Assembly (NCBI RefSeq): GCF_001039355.2
Contig: NW_019775691.1
Location: 428,495 to 492,494, forward strand
Direction of reading: 5' to 3'
From: Lingula anatina
Taxonomy: Eukaryota > Brachiopoda > Lingulata > Lingulida > Lingulidae
Length of the DNA: 64,000 bases
Shown here in pieces: positions 1 through 14,080 of the stretch; positions within the stretch are counted from its first letter, which is position 1; every line of letters begins with the position of its first letter. Below the pieces are notes generated by a model. It was given only the letters and a program-made list of their open reading frames with translations. It made no database searches and had not been told where the DNA came from. Both the position numbers and the translations under genes were made by a program.

Positions 1-30
<30 letters not shown>
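1..30. repeat. (CA)n microsatellite at window edge
   Basis: Fifteen CA units start the window, so the tract is probably longer upstream. Confidence 0.95.
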
Positions 31-32
<2 letters not shown>

Positions 33-967
33 AAAAGTACTCCCAAACAAAAATATATGCCTGGTGCTAATTTCATATTTTCTTCTGTTGCAAACACTGG
101 GTGCAAACCGATCTTCATTATTATTGATGTTCGCTTCGTACGACCTAATACTGTTTTTGTTCTGTCTATTGTCATTCTATTGTGTTCATCTGTATTTTAT
201 GAAAGACTTGGGCCTTGTCTACTGCTATTGTATAGAACACGGTGTACGTGGATGTACTCACATCCCAAAAGCCAGAGAAATAAACGTATTGTTTTCTCTT
301 TCGGTATAGATCAGTGGCTGACCCGGGGATGGGTGGGGGGGGGGGGGCCACTGGGGGGGGGGGCTTTCCTTATATTAGGCTTAACACTTAACCACCTTTT
401 CTCCTTCACACAAACAGTGTGTCAGGAGAAAGGAAAATCAAATAATATTGCAGTCAAATGCTCTAGTTCTCCATTACTACCGAACGACGCAAAACACCCC
501 AGATCTTGCGCTGATTTCATAAGATATTCATCAAATATAGTGCCATATAAAATTATCACCCGAGTCAATTATCAACTTTTGCATTATGAAACCGACCCTT
601 GTACACTGCAGAACATTCTGTACGCTTTTTCCGTGTCATCTTAAAACGTTTCATAATCAATTATGAACATGTGCACTAAAAACCTTTCTGTACTATTTGC
701 CGCATTTCACAAAACCTTGGGCTAATTCTTAACATAAACAATTAGTCTTTTACAGTTAAGAGAACGGGCAGACTTAAAAAATAATAATGTCCAAGTTTGA
801 CATTTGACAGCGAACAAAGCATGAGTCCCAAGAGCTTGTTTTTTATGCTTTTAAAAGGGAGGCTTACACTGTACATTTTCAGTCTGGATAATATAGGATA
901 ACACAGGTTTGTCTAGCTTAATTAGGAGTGTGTGTGCATCTGATAGTCCGGTGCAAGACAACAAAGA

Positions 968-1003
968 AAAATAAATAAATAAATAAATAAATAAATAAAT
1001 ATT
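968..1003. repeat. (AAAT)n microsatellite
   Basis: About eight uninterrupted AAAT/AATA units. A second, shorter tract of the same unit occurs near 1446-1472. Confidence 0.9.
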
Positions 1004-2605
1004 GCAAACAACCTGAAACTCTTTTTTGTCAACCATGTCATTTCGGAAAATGTTCTATCTTCACCGTGCTAACTCGACCAAAGTCCAGCGTTCATGGGCA
1101 AATATTAATTTAGAAGCACATGAATTCTGCGCCCTGACTCGCCTGTATTCCATGCCATTTACATTAAGACCGAAAGAATGCCAAACTTTTCTCTCCAGCA
1201 CGTGCATGAGGTCAGACACTCTAGTTGGCAAGGAAGGCTATGCTGTTAAGCACGTACGTGTATATTACATAGGCCCTTCTTCAATGGGAGACGTCTGTCA
1301 CGAAATGGCACGAAGTCTCGCGAATTAGCGCGGAATCAATCGAGACTTTGCGGGTTTTGGTTTGAGAGTGAGCTTTGAAAGAAGAATATGTTTAATATCG
1401 TGCGTTGGTTTGGTTGGCTGAATGTCCTAGTTGTAACGATTTCCAAAATAAATAAATAAATTAATAAATAAACAAACTTCTCAAAATAACACGATTCAGT
1501 CCTGCCCAGCTGGGGGCCGTGTGCTTAACATCACACCTTGCCATTAATTCCCCATGAGGAGGTAGTTTGATAAAGCGGTGGTCTCTCTATAGTACCAATT
1601 TACCATATATTGAATGCCACTGAAATATTACTTATTGATCGCAATGAGGGATTAACCCCACTACACGCATTTTCTAACATCTTTTCTAATCTGGAGTGAC
1701 GTCACACACTTCCCGCACAGGCGAGTCCGGATCACTGTCTCAATCTCAGATGAAGATAAGCGACTAAGCGCATAAAAGATTATTTTTGATGATTAAAATC
1801 AATTATATATGATCTTTTTCCGTTAGCAATATTTTCAACTAAAGATCTTAATGTCTGGTCCTGCCATAGTCATGTTAAACTACTGAGTATTTTTGAACTT
1901 ACTATCGACTACGATGAATCTTTTTTATACAAAATACGTCATGGGATGCAAAAATTATGCTCAATATTCACGTTATAAATAAATGATCTGTGAATGAAAT
2001 GCACGAATTGCGTCAGCATTCAAACGAGAATAATTATCTCAACTTGTTAGTATAGGATAATAACAGCTGTAATTTCGTCGGCGCTTCCTACCTTGGCAGG
2101 TGTGTGTTCTGCTGCAAAACAACTTTATAAAGGTATTCTGCGACCACAAATGTAGCTACATGTAGCTGCCACAGTCTCTCCCTCCCCTCTCTCTATCTCT
2201 CTCTCTCAAAACGCCCAGCCCAGTTTCACTCAATAAACGCAGGCTGCACTTCTTAATACAAATTCAAACATCCCCATCTCCCATTTAGTCCGAAAGCAAA
2301 ATATCATACCTACGAAAAAAAAAAGAAAACGACACCGTGTCGACACAATGAACCCCCCTTCCTAAGCAAAAGAGCATCAACCCATACAAAGCTCACTTCC
2401 TAACAGACGATTAACTAAACTAAACTAAGGTTCAACCTTTCATTTGGAATTTGACAAATATCTTGGAAGGCTGTTTAAGGTTACAGGGGAACACGTAAAG
2501 TGTCCTGGGATATTTAAAAGGCGTTGACGTGTCCTTCAGCCTGACCCTGTCAACAGTGTATATCTGGCTGCTTACCACAGGAATAGAAACAGCAGCAAGC
2601 GACGT

Positions 2606-2640
2606 AAGAGGGCGGGGCTAACGTAAGTGGGCGGGGCTAT
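2606..2640 (+). promoter_or_regulatory. Two GC-box motifs in direct repeat
   Basis: The sequence GGGCGGGGCTA occurs twice about 19 bp apart, each time next to GACGTAAG/ACGTAAG. This resembles paired Sp/KLF-type GC boxes in an otherwise AT-rich region. No transcript start or downstream exon supports promoter activity, so this is only a motif observation. Confidence 0.25.
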
Positions 2641-4307
2641 GGAATAACAGCAGTAGACCAAGGACGTCAATTGAATGGCGTCCTTGAGTAGCTGTAGGAC
2701 GAATAGCGTGAATATATTTATAACTTCTTGAGACTGATTTTATATTGCGTGCTGCATCCTTTCGCTATTACACTTGAACGTCAGACCTTTTAAACAGAAT
2801 AGCCTCAGATCTGTGAGCGCGAAAGCCCAAATTAACAACTAGAAGCACGATTTTGTGGCAAAACCGTAAAACAGCAGCTACTAGCACTTCGTTAACGGGT
2901 ACAAACACGAACCGTAAATCCCCTTACCTACCGGTATGTTGCGTATGTGTAAGAGATTGTCGAGAGTGCATTACTGACGTATTAATAACACAATAATATT
3001 TGTGATCATGTCTCAATTTATATTTTTGTCCTATTTGACGTCAAGAATCGTTCGTTTTTCGTCAGAAAAGTAGAAAGAAAATAATAAAGTAGAAAGAAAA
3101 TAATTTGTCACTTGATTTGTTGACTTGGAATATCCGAAAACTCAACCGCACATTTTCTCGTTAAAAATATTTCGAGATTGAGAAAAAAAAACTTGTATAG
3201 CTAGAGACCTGGATGAAAGTTGGCCAAATAGTTCGTGCTTTTTGATGCTGTGGTTCGTGGCTTCTAATTTTACGATCGTGCCATGATATCGTGGTGTGAG
3301 TCGTTCATTTGGGCATTCGTGCTCACAAATCTGAGGTTAGTTATTGAAAACGGAGATTTTCATTTTTGAGGCCCGAATATCATGTCTACATTCTTTACCA
3401 AGCGATATACTGAATATAATACACCATAAACTACAGGGGGTGGATTATTAATTATTTCCTTTTAGTTTTCCCCTAAGATGCGGGGAAATTTGATTTAATT
3501 TGAATGACTTTTATAATAGCACCTTGAACCATTGTTGTTAGTAAATTGGGCACGGAATATTATACTGTACATGCCAAGGATTCGACTCCAAGACCATCAG
3601 TGAAGACCGATTAAAAATTAAAGACTGGTTAAAAAAAGGTTTTGCGAAGTTCTTTGGTATGGCGAATCGTTAGCAGTAAATACGTAGATTTATCTTTTAG
3701 GATTGAATGACACATTCCACCCTTTCGTTTTTCAATCAACAAACGTAACAGTGAACATTTTAGAAACATATTAGAAACTGTACAATATACTGTATTGAAA
3801 CCATTTTAATATGCACATTAATTATAAGATATTTTCACTGCTGAAATGTGTTTTCACAGAAACAACATAAAGTATCAATTCTAGATCAAGCGTTCTATTT
3901 AATATGCCATGAACCACTGAGGAAGGGTTATCAATAATTTCATATTTATTTTGTCTCAAAATCCGTGGTAATGTGATTTGAATTGAGAGGTAATGAACAG
4001 TGCATGTGACCATTAATTACACGTGTTCGTTTAATGAACATGCAATTATGTACGTGGCAAGGTTTCAAATATGAGACCGTCAGCGAAGACCGTTTAGAGA
4101 GAGAAACCAATTCAAAGGGTCACTCCACAAAAAAGTGAACATTAGGGTTGTCCGTTACACGCATTTTGTGGAATGATTGCAGATCCGTTTTATGTTTTCA
4201 ATCCCTGTTGATTTCTTTCCATGTTGGAGGGTACATGTACTATAGTACATAACGGCGAAAATAATGGAGCGAAGTAAAATTATGCAAATGCTGCACATAT
4301 CACCAGG

Positions 4308-4555
4308 GGCGGATCCAGGATTATTTGAAGGGGGGGGGGGGACGTCCGCGAATGCGAAGCCCCCCCCCCCCCCCTTTGACGTGGCATTTTGATATTTGAA
4401 TTTTGAACGGTTCTATTTAAGAACTATGATTCAGCTAGTCAAAATTCTTATTTCGAGAGGGGACTATTGGTGTGATATTTTTTTCAGAAATCGAAGGGGG
4501 GGGGGGGGGGAGTCAGGACCCCCCTGACCCCTCTAAATCCACCACTGTATCGCGC
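4308..4555. repeat. Short dispersed element with GGATCC/GGATTTAG ends and G/C runs
   Basis: The segment opens with CAGGGGCGGATCCAGGATTA and closes with CTCTAAATCCACCACTG, so its ends are approximate inverted complements (GGATCC versus GGATTTAG type). It contains runs of G and C. Related segments with the same internal words (AATTTTGACTAGCTGA and its complement; CCGAACCCCAC in the longer copies) occur at 25740-25980 and 43968-44287. This looks like a non-autonomous, MITE-like family; no coding capacity is visible. Confidence 0.65.
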
Positions 4556-6031
4556 ACCTGCATCACTGTCTAATGTGACTTAATTTTTCGCTTTTTTGTA
4601 GAATGACTCATACCAGGTGGGAAAAAGAACTTAATATTCCAGATAAAAAATACTTAAACCCCCTGTGTATAATATAGGCATCTCTTGCAGAAGTGGTCAC
4701 CTTGCAGGGAATTCTGGGATTGCCAGTTCGCACACTGTATATCGTTTTTTTTTTTTTTTTTGGTGCAAACCCTTGGATATGGCGGTTAAAAGTGAAGTTT
4801 TTATTCAATGAAAATAAGATCTTTTTAAAGAATTTGTCCTTATTCTTACTACGACTATATAAAAAGCACGCAAAATGTATTATGATAATTTGGCATTTGA
4901 ACATCTGATCTAACGCATACGTACAGTGTATCTCTATGATGTAACCAATGTCAACCCCCCAAAAACATACCATTTGGTTGATCTGAGATTAGACGTTGAC
5001 GTCAAAGCATTTGATTTCATTATCATTAGTCAGCGTGTTAATGAATCCATTTAACCCTTAAAGCAAGGTAGAATTTCACGTTTTGTGTTAATATTTCGGA
5101 ATACACTGTAATTCTCAAACAATGACTTCACATCAAATATGTGAGTGTTTTCAGTTACGCAGTAATAGTATATTAGTTTTAGGACTTAGGAAATATCCGA
5201 ACGTTTTAAAGGCCTGTTTGTCAGATAAAAGCTTGTCCACAATTTCTCTTAAATGAAACACTTATTTTTATATCACTTTAGTAAAGGTCTCATTTATAGA
5301 GCATAAACTCCCCTTTTTGTTGCTTTATTTCACCCCACTTTGTACAGCGTAAAGGATTGCCAAGCGACCATCGTTAATTTGGCTGCTTAGTAAATTGGTG
5401 TGGGATAGTGAACGTAGTTAATTATATAAGATATGTATTATCATGAAAATTGCCATCGTTGCTGACAAAGGTGGGAACCAAAATATGATTCTAGGTTGGT
5501 TTAAAATTGTTTTGCTTAAGGGAAATATTCCAATGCATAATTTTGAATCTTTACAGCTAAGACCAGAAGTCATCAGTCTACAGTGCTTATTGCTGTGATA
5601 AAATAGGCGTCAGACCAGTGCTGCCACCTGGTGAGGTAGCTCTGTTTGAAATCGATATTCGCGGCCTTCGCTCCAAATTAAAAACTCTCCTGTTAGCACA
5701 TTCACCCGATGTATCTTTGATGCGACGCCATAATTTCTCATAACATGACAGTGTTGATTTCCGCATTATGCAAGAAAATAAGTAGGCCCCTAAAAATCAT
5801 AACGCAGCAAGCCGCCTAAGCTCGTGATTACAAAATTGCCATCTCAGTCTGTGATACTTCACAAGGAATTAAACCTGATAATACCTAGCCGTATGACTCA
5901 AGTGACAGACGCATCAGGGTTAAGCTCTTGCGAAGGATAAAAAAAACAAAACAATGATTATATATCACAATCCATTAAAGAGGTGTGCCCCCCTCCCCCC
6001 CAGTATACAATGTGCACCCCAGTATACCCCC

Positions 6032-6033
<2 letters not shown>

Positions 6034-6069
<36 letters not shown>
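6034..6069. repeat. (TC)n microsatellite
   Basis: Uninterrupted TC dinucleotide run. Open frames crossing it are compositional artefacts. Confidence 0.9.
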
Positions 6070-6072
<3 letters not shown>

Positions 6073-6628
6073 CCAAATTCCTCGTCCACCTGCTCAGAAA
6101 TCAGAATCAGAAACGTCTCATCTAGCGTATTCCGGAGAGCTGGCGTTGCCTGGCGCTTTTGATTAAAAAAAATTCGCCATGGAAACTTCTTTTTTGTAAA
6201 ATGAGACACATAATATGTAAATTAAGACTCTCCGATCACAAATGTGGAGATCAGTCAGTCGGTAGTTGATCATCGAAAACGAATTTAGGCCGATGTGCTA
6301 ATGCCACAAGCAGCGACATCTCATCTAACGCATTCCAATCAGACGGGTCCGTTATACCTGCGTTTACCAGGAGCTTTTGATTGACAGGATTCTACAGAAA
6401 AATAGACGTTCATTATAGAATAAGACACCGAATTAAAGATTTTCAATATAGGAAGTTCTAAGACGTCCAACCTTATCAGTATGACGTATGCCATGTAAAT
6501 CAAGTATCTTCAATCACAGAATGATGACTTATATATCTAAGCTCTCGATATATACATCTAGACAAATTAATCACAAATGGCGACATTTTTTGAAATGATC
6601 TGTACCGGTATCGTTCATCATCTCTCTC

Positions 6629-6693
6629 TCTCTCACATACACACGCGCACACACACACGGGCGCGCGAGCGTGAACGCACACGCACACATACT

Positions 6694-6728
<35 letters not shown>

Positions 6729-6800
6729 GCACACACAAACACACGTACGAATTCTCTTGAACTCTCCACTCCCCACTCCTCTCTCTCTCTCTCCATTAAT
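6629..6800. repeat. Compound (CT)n/(AC)n microsatellite
   Basis: A short CT tract is followed by interrupted CA/AC tracts with GCGC interruptions, then another CT tract near 6780-6792. Confidence 0.85.
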
Positions 6801-7334
6801 CCACAAACTAGCGCACGTAATTTCAACTCACAACACGCTGATGACAGTGACCTGTTTTTCATTTTACCATTCATTCCAACAAATATCAAATGACATTACA
6901 CACATGCAAAATGCAAAAATGCGACTGAGCTTCTTGAGTTGCAAAGAGGCGTCTTTTTTTCTTACCACGAAGAGCACTTAACCGTCTCGTGTATTAATAG
7001 AATCATGTCCTAGTTTTCAAAAGTTAACAACCACTGTACAGCGATCCTTTATTAAGGGTCATTCTAAATGAATACTACAACGGACGCGCTGACTGGACAT
7101 GGCTGAAATTATATTAAAGAATTGGTAGGGTCACGGACTTGCAGCGATTCACATCCAGGCTACTAGGATAGACCCAGGCAACTCGTTAGCACTGTGGCTA
7201 CTCGGATGTGTACTTCCCAAGGTCACAACATCTGATCGTTTACGGAAATGGCCTTGTACTGATTAATATGCATTGATACAGTCAAAGGATATAGATCTAG
7301 GATCACAAGTGACAAAGTATAAAAGGCTGTCATA

Positions 7335-7449
7335 ATGGGAATTCGAAGCCGGCTGCCGGACGTTACAATACCAGATGTGGACTTGGCCAAGTTTGTCCTG
7401 GATAAAATAGACCAGTATGAGGAGAGTGTGGCCCTGGTAATACGCTCTG

Positions 7450-7515
<66 letters not shown>

Positions 7516-7605
7516 TTTACTACTGGAATCATTAGTTTTCTGTCCTCTAGCTGTTGTTGCACGCACAAACACACATACGCAGACACACATAAGCACATAC
7601 ACACA

Positions 7606-7642
<37 letters not shown>

Positions 7643-10600
7643 TCGCCTTCATTGTTAACCTCTAGAGCAGAATAAATTCCCAGATGAGACTTCTTCACCC
7701 ACTTACTGTACATATATTTATTTCTCAAAAGCAAGCAGAAGATTCAAAGCAACAAGGTTAAGGCCTACTCGTATAGAATTGTTGTTTTTTTTATCATTAT
7801 AAAGTACGTCAGTGATCTAAGAACATTTTGAATTTGTTCTGATTGGTATACGTAAGGCTAAGCCATGTCAGACTAACACCCTTTATTATTCTCTCCTTTT
7901 AAAACATTTTCTTAACGCTAAGTATAGGTACACGGTACCTGGTTTCATTCATCCCCATAGTAACAGCATAGCTACCTGACTGAATTCTGGTGCATTTGGA
8001 ATACCATTATACGACCGTACTACATCATGATATGAGGACCCTGTGGGGAGGCCTCGGTGGGGAGTTACTGGGTTTCTTGTTTGTGAGGCTCCAGAAGGGG
8101 GTGCTGGGTTTATTTAGTTTGATGAGGCCCTGGTGATGAGTTTGGGGGTTTTATATTTCGGTGAGGCCTAAGGTGTGGAGTTCCGGGTGTCTGTACTTTG
8201 ATGAGGACCGCCCGGTTGTGGTGGTCGTCGTATGTGTGTGTGTGGGGGGGGGGGGGAGTGGTAGGGACAATAAGGTCCCGGTAGTGGGGTGGCTGATGCC
8301 GCACGCCGTAAATCGGTTGTCGGGCAGAAATTGTTTGAGACTTTGACATAAATTACATCAGGCAATTCCCAGACTCCACTGTCCTCGTCCATAAGCTGTA
8401 AAGTGATCTTGTTGCCTTCAGCATGTAACTCGCTGTCCTCGTCCATAAGCTGGAAAGGGATCTTGTTGCCTGCAGCATGTAATTCAATCGCTCGCCTGCG
8501 TAACTAGTTCATTATTTAAGCAAAGTGTTTTTTCTTTGTTCTTTATGCTGTACAATGTTAAAACATTAAAAATCTCAGTATAAGATCGCTTGGTTCTTCT
8601 TTAAAGGGACAATTGAGACAAACTGCTGTGCGGATCGGTTTGAATTAAAAGACAATGACAACTTTGACGATGTCGACAGTGTTTCATAACTGATAAAATA
8701 GATAAGAATAAAACAATGTTCATGATCATCTTTCATACCACCCTTTTTTATTTCTGTGTTAAGGTTGACTCACAGAGTGGGGCGAAATACACGTTTGGTG
8801 ACGTCAGGGACCACGTGCGTAGAATTGGTAGCGCGCTCACTCGGCTGGGGTTCAAGAAGGGGGACGTGTTCTGCGTCTACAGCCCGAACGTTCCCGAGTT
8901 TGCCCTGATATTGCTCGGCGTTCTTGCCGTCGGAGGAACAGTCACTACCGCTAACCCACAGTACACGAAAGGTGACAAATCTTAACATGAATAAGATCTG
9001 CTTGACTCGACTGTTTATTTCTTTATTCATTTTGTTTTAATGTAAAGAGAGCCTTAAATGTCTTTCGAATCTTTACCCCAGGATAAAAAAAATCATTTTT
9101 TTTTCTTCAATGAGCAGTTGGAACTGACATTTGGTGCTGCTGAAAAGTGGAGCTTGTAACGCCATTGTTTTTGTCAATACACTTTATTTAGAGATCAAAT
9201 AATTTCCTCACTGTTCCCGGTATAATCAGAATAAGACATTTTCATTATTATCCCTAGATGAACTGAGCAAACAGATGAAGATCACACCTGTAAAATACAT
9301 GGTGACGGTTCCGGAGTCTTCACAGAAAGCTCTACAAGCCGCTGCAGAAAACGATATCAAGGTGATATACCTCACAGTTTTTCTTTTAAAAAATATAGAC
9401 AGGAAAAGGAAATGAATAAATGATAATGCTCGTGCTTCCAAAGAAAACGTGGGTATATTAATTTTTTCCCTCTGTGTATCTTAAAGCATTATAAAAGATA
9501 AAATGCATAATATTGACATTTGAATTGAACTGGTTAAAATATAATATCAGAATACACAAATTGTCTGTATAGTCATTTTTAATTCAATTTTTCACCACAC
9601 AGTATTTCGACCTCAATTGTTCAAAAGATTTTTAAATCTATGTTTTAAGTCAGTGTTCGTGTTTGGGCATGCCCCAGGATGTAAGCCATTCCATGACCTT
9701 CTTCGAGACGATGGCCACGCCTTCCCTCATGACGTCATAATCTCGCCGCAAGATGTCGCTCTCCTCCCATTCTCCAGCGGGACCACAGGTCTGCCAAAAG
9801 CTGTCATGCTCACGCATCATAACATCGTTGGGAACTTGATGCAAATGAGGTACGGTTTCTACTGTGAATATGTCTAGAAAATAAGGATATGACAAGGACA
9901 ATGTTTACTCACCTGTGGAGATGAATGAATTGTGTTTCTTCTGATTGTTGTTTATGTCTTATATTGCCGGTGCGTTGAAAGTATAGATTTGAAAAAAAAA
10001 GTTTACACGAAATACAATAAAACCTCGTTTCTGCTTCATATTGGTCATGGTTAATACACATTATAGTTTATAAGTTAGAAAAAAGACGATAAAACACAGT
10101 TACAAACTTTTCTTCTTGCGCCGTGATGTCACTTTTTTATATCTTTAATTAATTAATTTATTTTTTATCAGAGAGTTTTTATACGCTGGGCGTCCTGGGG
10201 TTGACGGCTTTCTTGGTTTCCTTCCGTTCTTTCATTTGTTTGGCTTGGCCATCATCCTCATTGGTGCTCTGAAATTTAGGTTGAAAGTAGTATGCATGAA
10301 GAAATTCGATTTCGAAGAGTTTCTGGCTTGTATTGAAACCCACAAGGTGAGTGAACAATCTCGGTCAACTTAAAGGTAATTTAAAACATTACAAACGTCT
10401 GATGGTCCTTTCACGTTATCCTGTAGCATATTCCGATACTGAGGAATATTTAGAATTGATTTCGTGAAATCTGACTCGTGAAATTAGCACTCTCATAACT
10501 TGAACATCTCATCAACAATCATTAAGACACTGTTCGATTCAACGTATCAGTACTACATGTAGTAGCAGTTGCTCTTGCTAAAGTGCAATGGTGTAATGAG

Positions 10601-13600
10601 CTTAATATGTCTAACACACCTCCCTGAGAAGCTACTTATTTAGTTAATTAACCTCTAGCAACTCGAGGAGGCAAGTCAGACATTTAAGCCGCTTACAGTG
10701 ATAGCACTTAGGCACTTGGGCAGAATCTCCCGCAGAGTTTGATCGATCCAGCTAAAATGCTGGGTTTATCTGAACTTTCCCTTATTGTTTAAGCTTATAA
10801 AATATATTCTTATAAAAAGAAATCCAGTTTTCCCGGAGGAAAAAAATCACCTTATCACAAATCAATGCTCAAAATGCTCTTGCTAGAGTCCGATGTTTTG
10901 CGCCATTTATAATTAAATATCATAGTTCTAAACCATTTATGATTCATTTAGACCACGTTGTCTGCACGGCATTTCAGTGGGACATCTAGACATCAGGTTA
11001 TATAATTTTGGGGATTTAATCGGTCGGTATTGGGAAAAATAAGTACCTGCATAGGTAATTCAAACACGAAAACATATTTCTTTGAGTTATTTTCAAACGC
11101 ATTAAACACCTTTTTTTTTAAATTATTGTTGAAGATCCGGTACCTTTTCGTGGTACCGCCCATCGCCATATTGCTAGCCAAGCACCCTCTGGTGGACAGA
11201 TACGACCTCTCCAGCCTGGAGACCATCATGTCTGCCGCCGCTCCTCTCGGGAAGGATATTGAACAAAAAGTGGAGGCTCGTCTGAAAACCTGCAGCGTTA
11301 CACAAGGTACTGGTAAAATATTCTGATAGGGGATTTGAACGCCTGTAGTTAATGATAATTCCAGTCACATTGATAGCCTGCATTGGTAACTGGGCCCGAC
11401 TGTATTAAGACTACTCAGAAGAATTATCTATATTTAACTGGTATCTATTTCTATTTCATGCTATATATGAGTGTGTGTTCGTGTGTTTATCTACATCAGA
11501 AGCGATCGAGCATCACATAGCCAGTTTTGTTGGCCTAAATTGTTCAAACCGCCTTCTCTCGCAAGAATATTTAAAGAAAAATAGAATCAACTTTAGTTCT
11601 ATTTTTAAGGCTACGGTTTGACGGAAACCAGTCCGGCATGCTCTCTTCCCCCCTTAGACAGAAAGGCAAGAAGATCTGGCTCCTCTGGGATATTGGTGGC
11701 CAATACAGAGTGCAAGGTAAGCAGCAGGGGCTGATCCAGAGACATTTTGACACTCTTCCAAATTACCTTCGTTGATTCATCCTCCATTTCTGATCGTCTT
11801 CCCACAGAAAAATCAGCTACCCATCAATGTAAACTTGAAAATCTGACCGTCTTCCGTAAGACCCAGAGGACGGCCTCAGTCACCCCCTGAGCAGAGAGTG
11901 TATATATGTATTTTCTCTTAATATAGTACATATGAAATTAGTATGGCTTAATAGTAAACCAGAGAGCTGATAATGCCTTTGCGTCTAACCTGCCTTGTAA
12001 ATATGTTAAAGTGAATGGAATGATGTCCATTTTGTTCATGGTATGCTGTGTGTGTAGAAATAAACTACTACTACCACCACCAGAAATATTTAACTTGAAG
12101 CAGGAAATAGCTATTCTGCAGGATGCACACTGTTTAATAGCAACTCCTGCATCCCGATGTGTCAACTCTTTGGTCATCCCGAGTGTATTTCAGCGAGAAA
12201 ACACGAGATTTTGCGACTTTTGAACCCACCCATAGCAATCAAACCGTCCTCTGCCTCTAGGGAGGCTGTTTCCCTGTTTCCGTGATGGGCCGATTTTTAT
12301 TGTTGTTACTTTTTCTCACATCCTTCAGGTGGTGGACCCACAGACAGGCAAGGAACTGGGTCCCAACCAAGACGGCGAGCTCTGGTTCCGTGGAAGCCAT
12401 ATCTTCAAGGGGTACCTCAACAATCCAGAAGCCACGGCGGCCGCCATTGACAGCGACCGGTGGTTCCATAGCGGTAGGTAGAACATCCTCTCTACTACAT
12501 TGTAAGGTTCAGCTTCTGGTATTGGGGAATGAGGTCCACCAACACAGAACTTCAAGTTTAATTTCGTAAAAGAAAATGTTCCAGACAAAATAATGAAAAA
12601 CAGGATAAATGCAATTAATTGTACTTGTACATCCCCACCTTTATTTTTTCTCTTTACTTGATGTCAGTGTTTTGCATATTGTTCGTATCAGAAAGTCACA
12701 TATATATTCTAATTTGAGTAAGGTTCATTTCACAAAAAAGCTTTTCTCTTAATCACATCAGTGATTTTAACATTTGTTTATTTTCTGACTTTGTTTAACA
12801 CTTGAATAATTCTGACTTGCCCAATTATTTTTACTGTTTTATACTGCAGCACTCTCCAGTGTAAAACAATAATAAAAAGTGATATAAAACAGTTTTGCAA
12901 ATATAACGCAAAATGTGATTTTTTACTCACGTGTCTATGAAATTAATTGTCTTCTTATTTAGAATTGTGTACTGTTGATTTCCTAGGTGATATTGGTCAC
13001 TATGACGACGACCAGTACATTTACGTCATTGACAGAATTAAAGAATTCATCAAGTACAAAGGATTTCAGGTATTGGTATAATATTTGATAAGTCATTTTA
13101 GTACATATTAACATGCAGGGAAATGAAGAGTAAATGAACAACAATGAAAATAAATGAAAAATTAAATAATAATTCACCACATTTTAAAATGCTAAGCATT
13201 TGCATTTTATGATATTCCATCTGGACATAATTAACGATGCCATGTCGTTGCAGGAAGAAAAAATGTTAGTCAAAAAAGCTTTGAAAGCTTCATTGAATAT
13301 TTCCACCGCATTTCCGTCTTAGTATTTACATATAGCAATTCTATAATGCCCCACCAGGTAGCGCCTGCGGAACTTGAGGGTTTGCTGGTGACACACTCTG
13401 CCGTAGCGGACACTGCGGTAGTTGGGCGCCCTGATGAAGACGCTGGAGAGCTGCCCATGGCGTTCATTGTGCTGAAACCTGGACACACCGCTACCGAGAC
13501 GGAGATAATGGACTTTTTAGCAGGTACATGTACCATGCCATAAGAACACGTTTCTTGGCTGTCTGTACTCGGGGTTTAATTTTTGATGTTAGAGTTAACG

Positions 13601-14037
13601 TGGTACAGCCTTTGTTTAAAAATTACAGATTTACTTGTAAGATTGTTTTCATTTGTTCATTTTTAATCTATTCTTAATTTTATTATTAATAAAAGAGAAT
13701 CATTCTTTACTTAGAGACTATATAACATAATTCGATATCAATCACGAGTTTTCGGTCCACCGTGTACCTTGGTCAAGTGAATGGCTGTTTCGCTCCGGAA
13801 TCCGACGCTCAGGAAAAAGGACCCTATCGTAAACTCTCGGGAGTTGGAGGCCCTGGTTGTGTTAGAAAATGTGTGCGTGTGGGGAGGGGGAGGGGTCCGT
13901 CCTGATGTCAACTGTTTCTCTTACTTAGCGACTCAGCGTCGGATTCCAGCGCGAAATCACCGCTGATGTGACGCTGTGTTTAACTGCTGTAATTGCTGTA
14001 AAGCTCATATGTGAAATAATAATTCTTTTTATCGCCC

Positions 14038-14080
<43 letters not shown>

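Larger units (their letters stand above)
1..7334. other. Gene-poor flank, no coding region recognised
   Basis: I see no convincing exon here on either strand. Open frames of 60-195 codons are present, but they run through simple repeats or show no recognisable domain. Contents include a (CA)n tract at the window edge, AAAT tracts near 968-1003 and 1446-1472, a short G/C-rich element at 4308-4555, (TC)n near 6034-6069 and mixed (CT)/(AC) tracts near 6629-6800. The 5' regulatory region of the downstream acyl-CoA synthetase gene presumably lies in the last part, but its transcription start cannot be placed. Confidence 0.6.

Noticed and set aside
57-644. 195-codon open frame at the left edge
   Set aside because: Runs through poly-G and shows no domain; overlapping frames are similarly open and composition explains it.
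1026-1328. 100-codon open frame on the plus strand
   Set aside because: No recognisable motif, no splice-site or regulatory support, and length is within chance for this composition.
6500-6981. Overlapping frames of about 130 codons on both strands
   Set aside because: They are translations of CA/CT microsatellites (Cys-Val or Thr-His repeats).
7318-7325. TATAAAAG as promoter of the acyl-CoA synthetase
   Set aside because: Only about 17 bp before the ATG, so transcription would start inside the coding sequence; probably coincidental.
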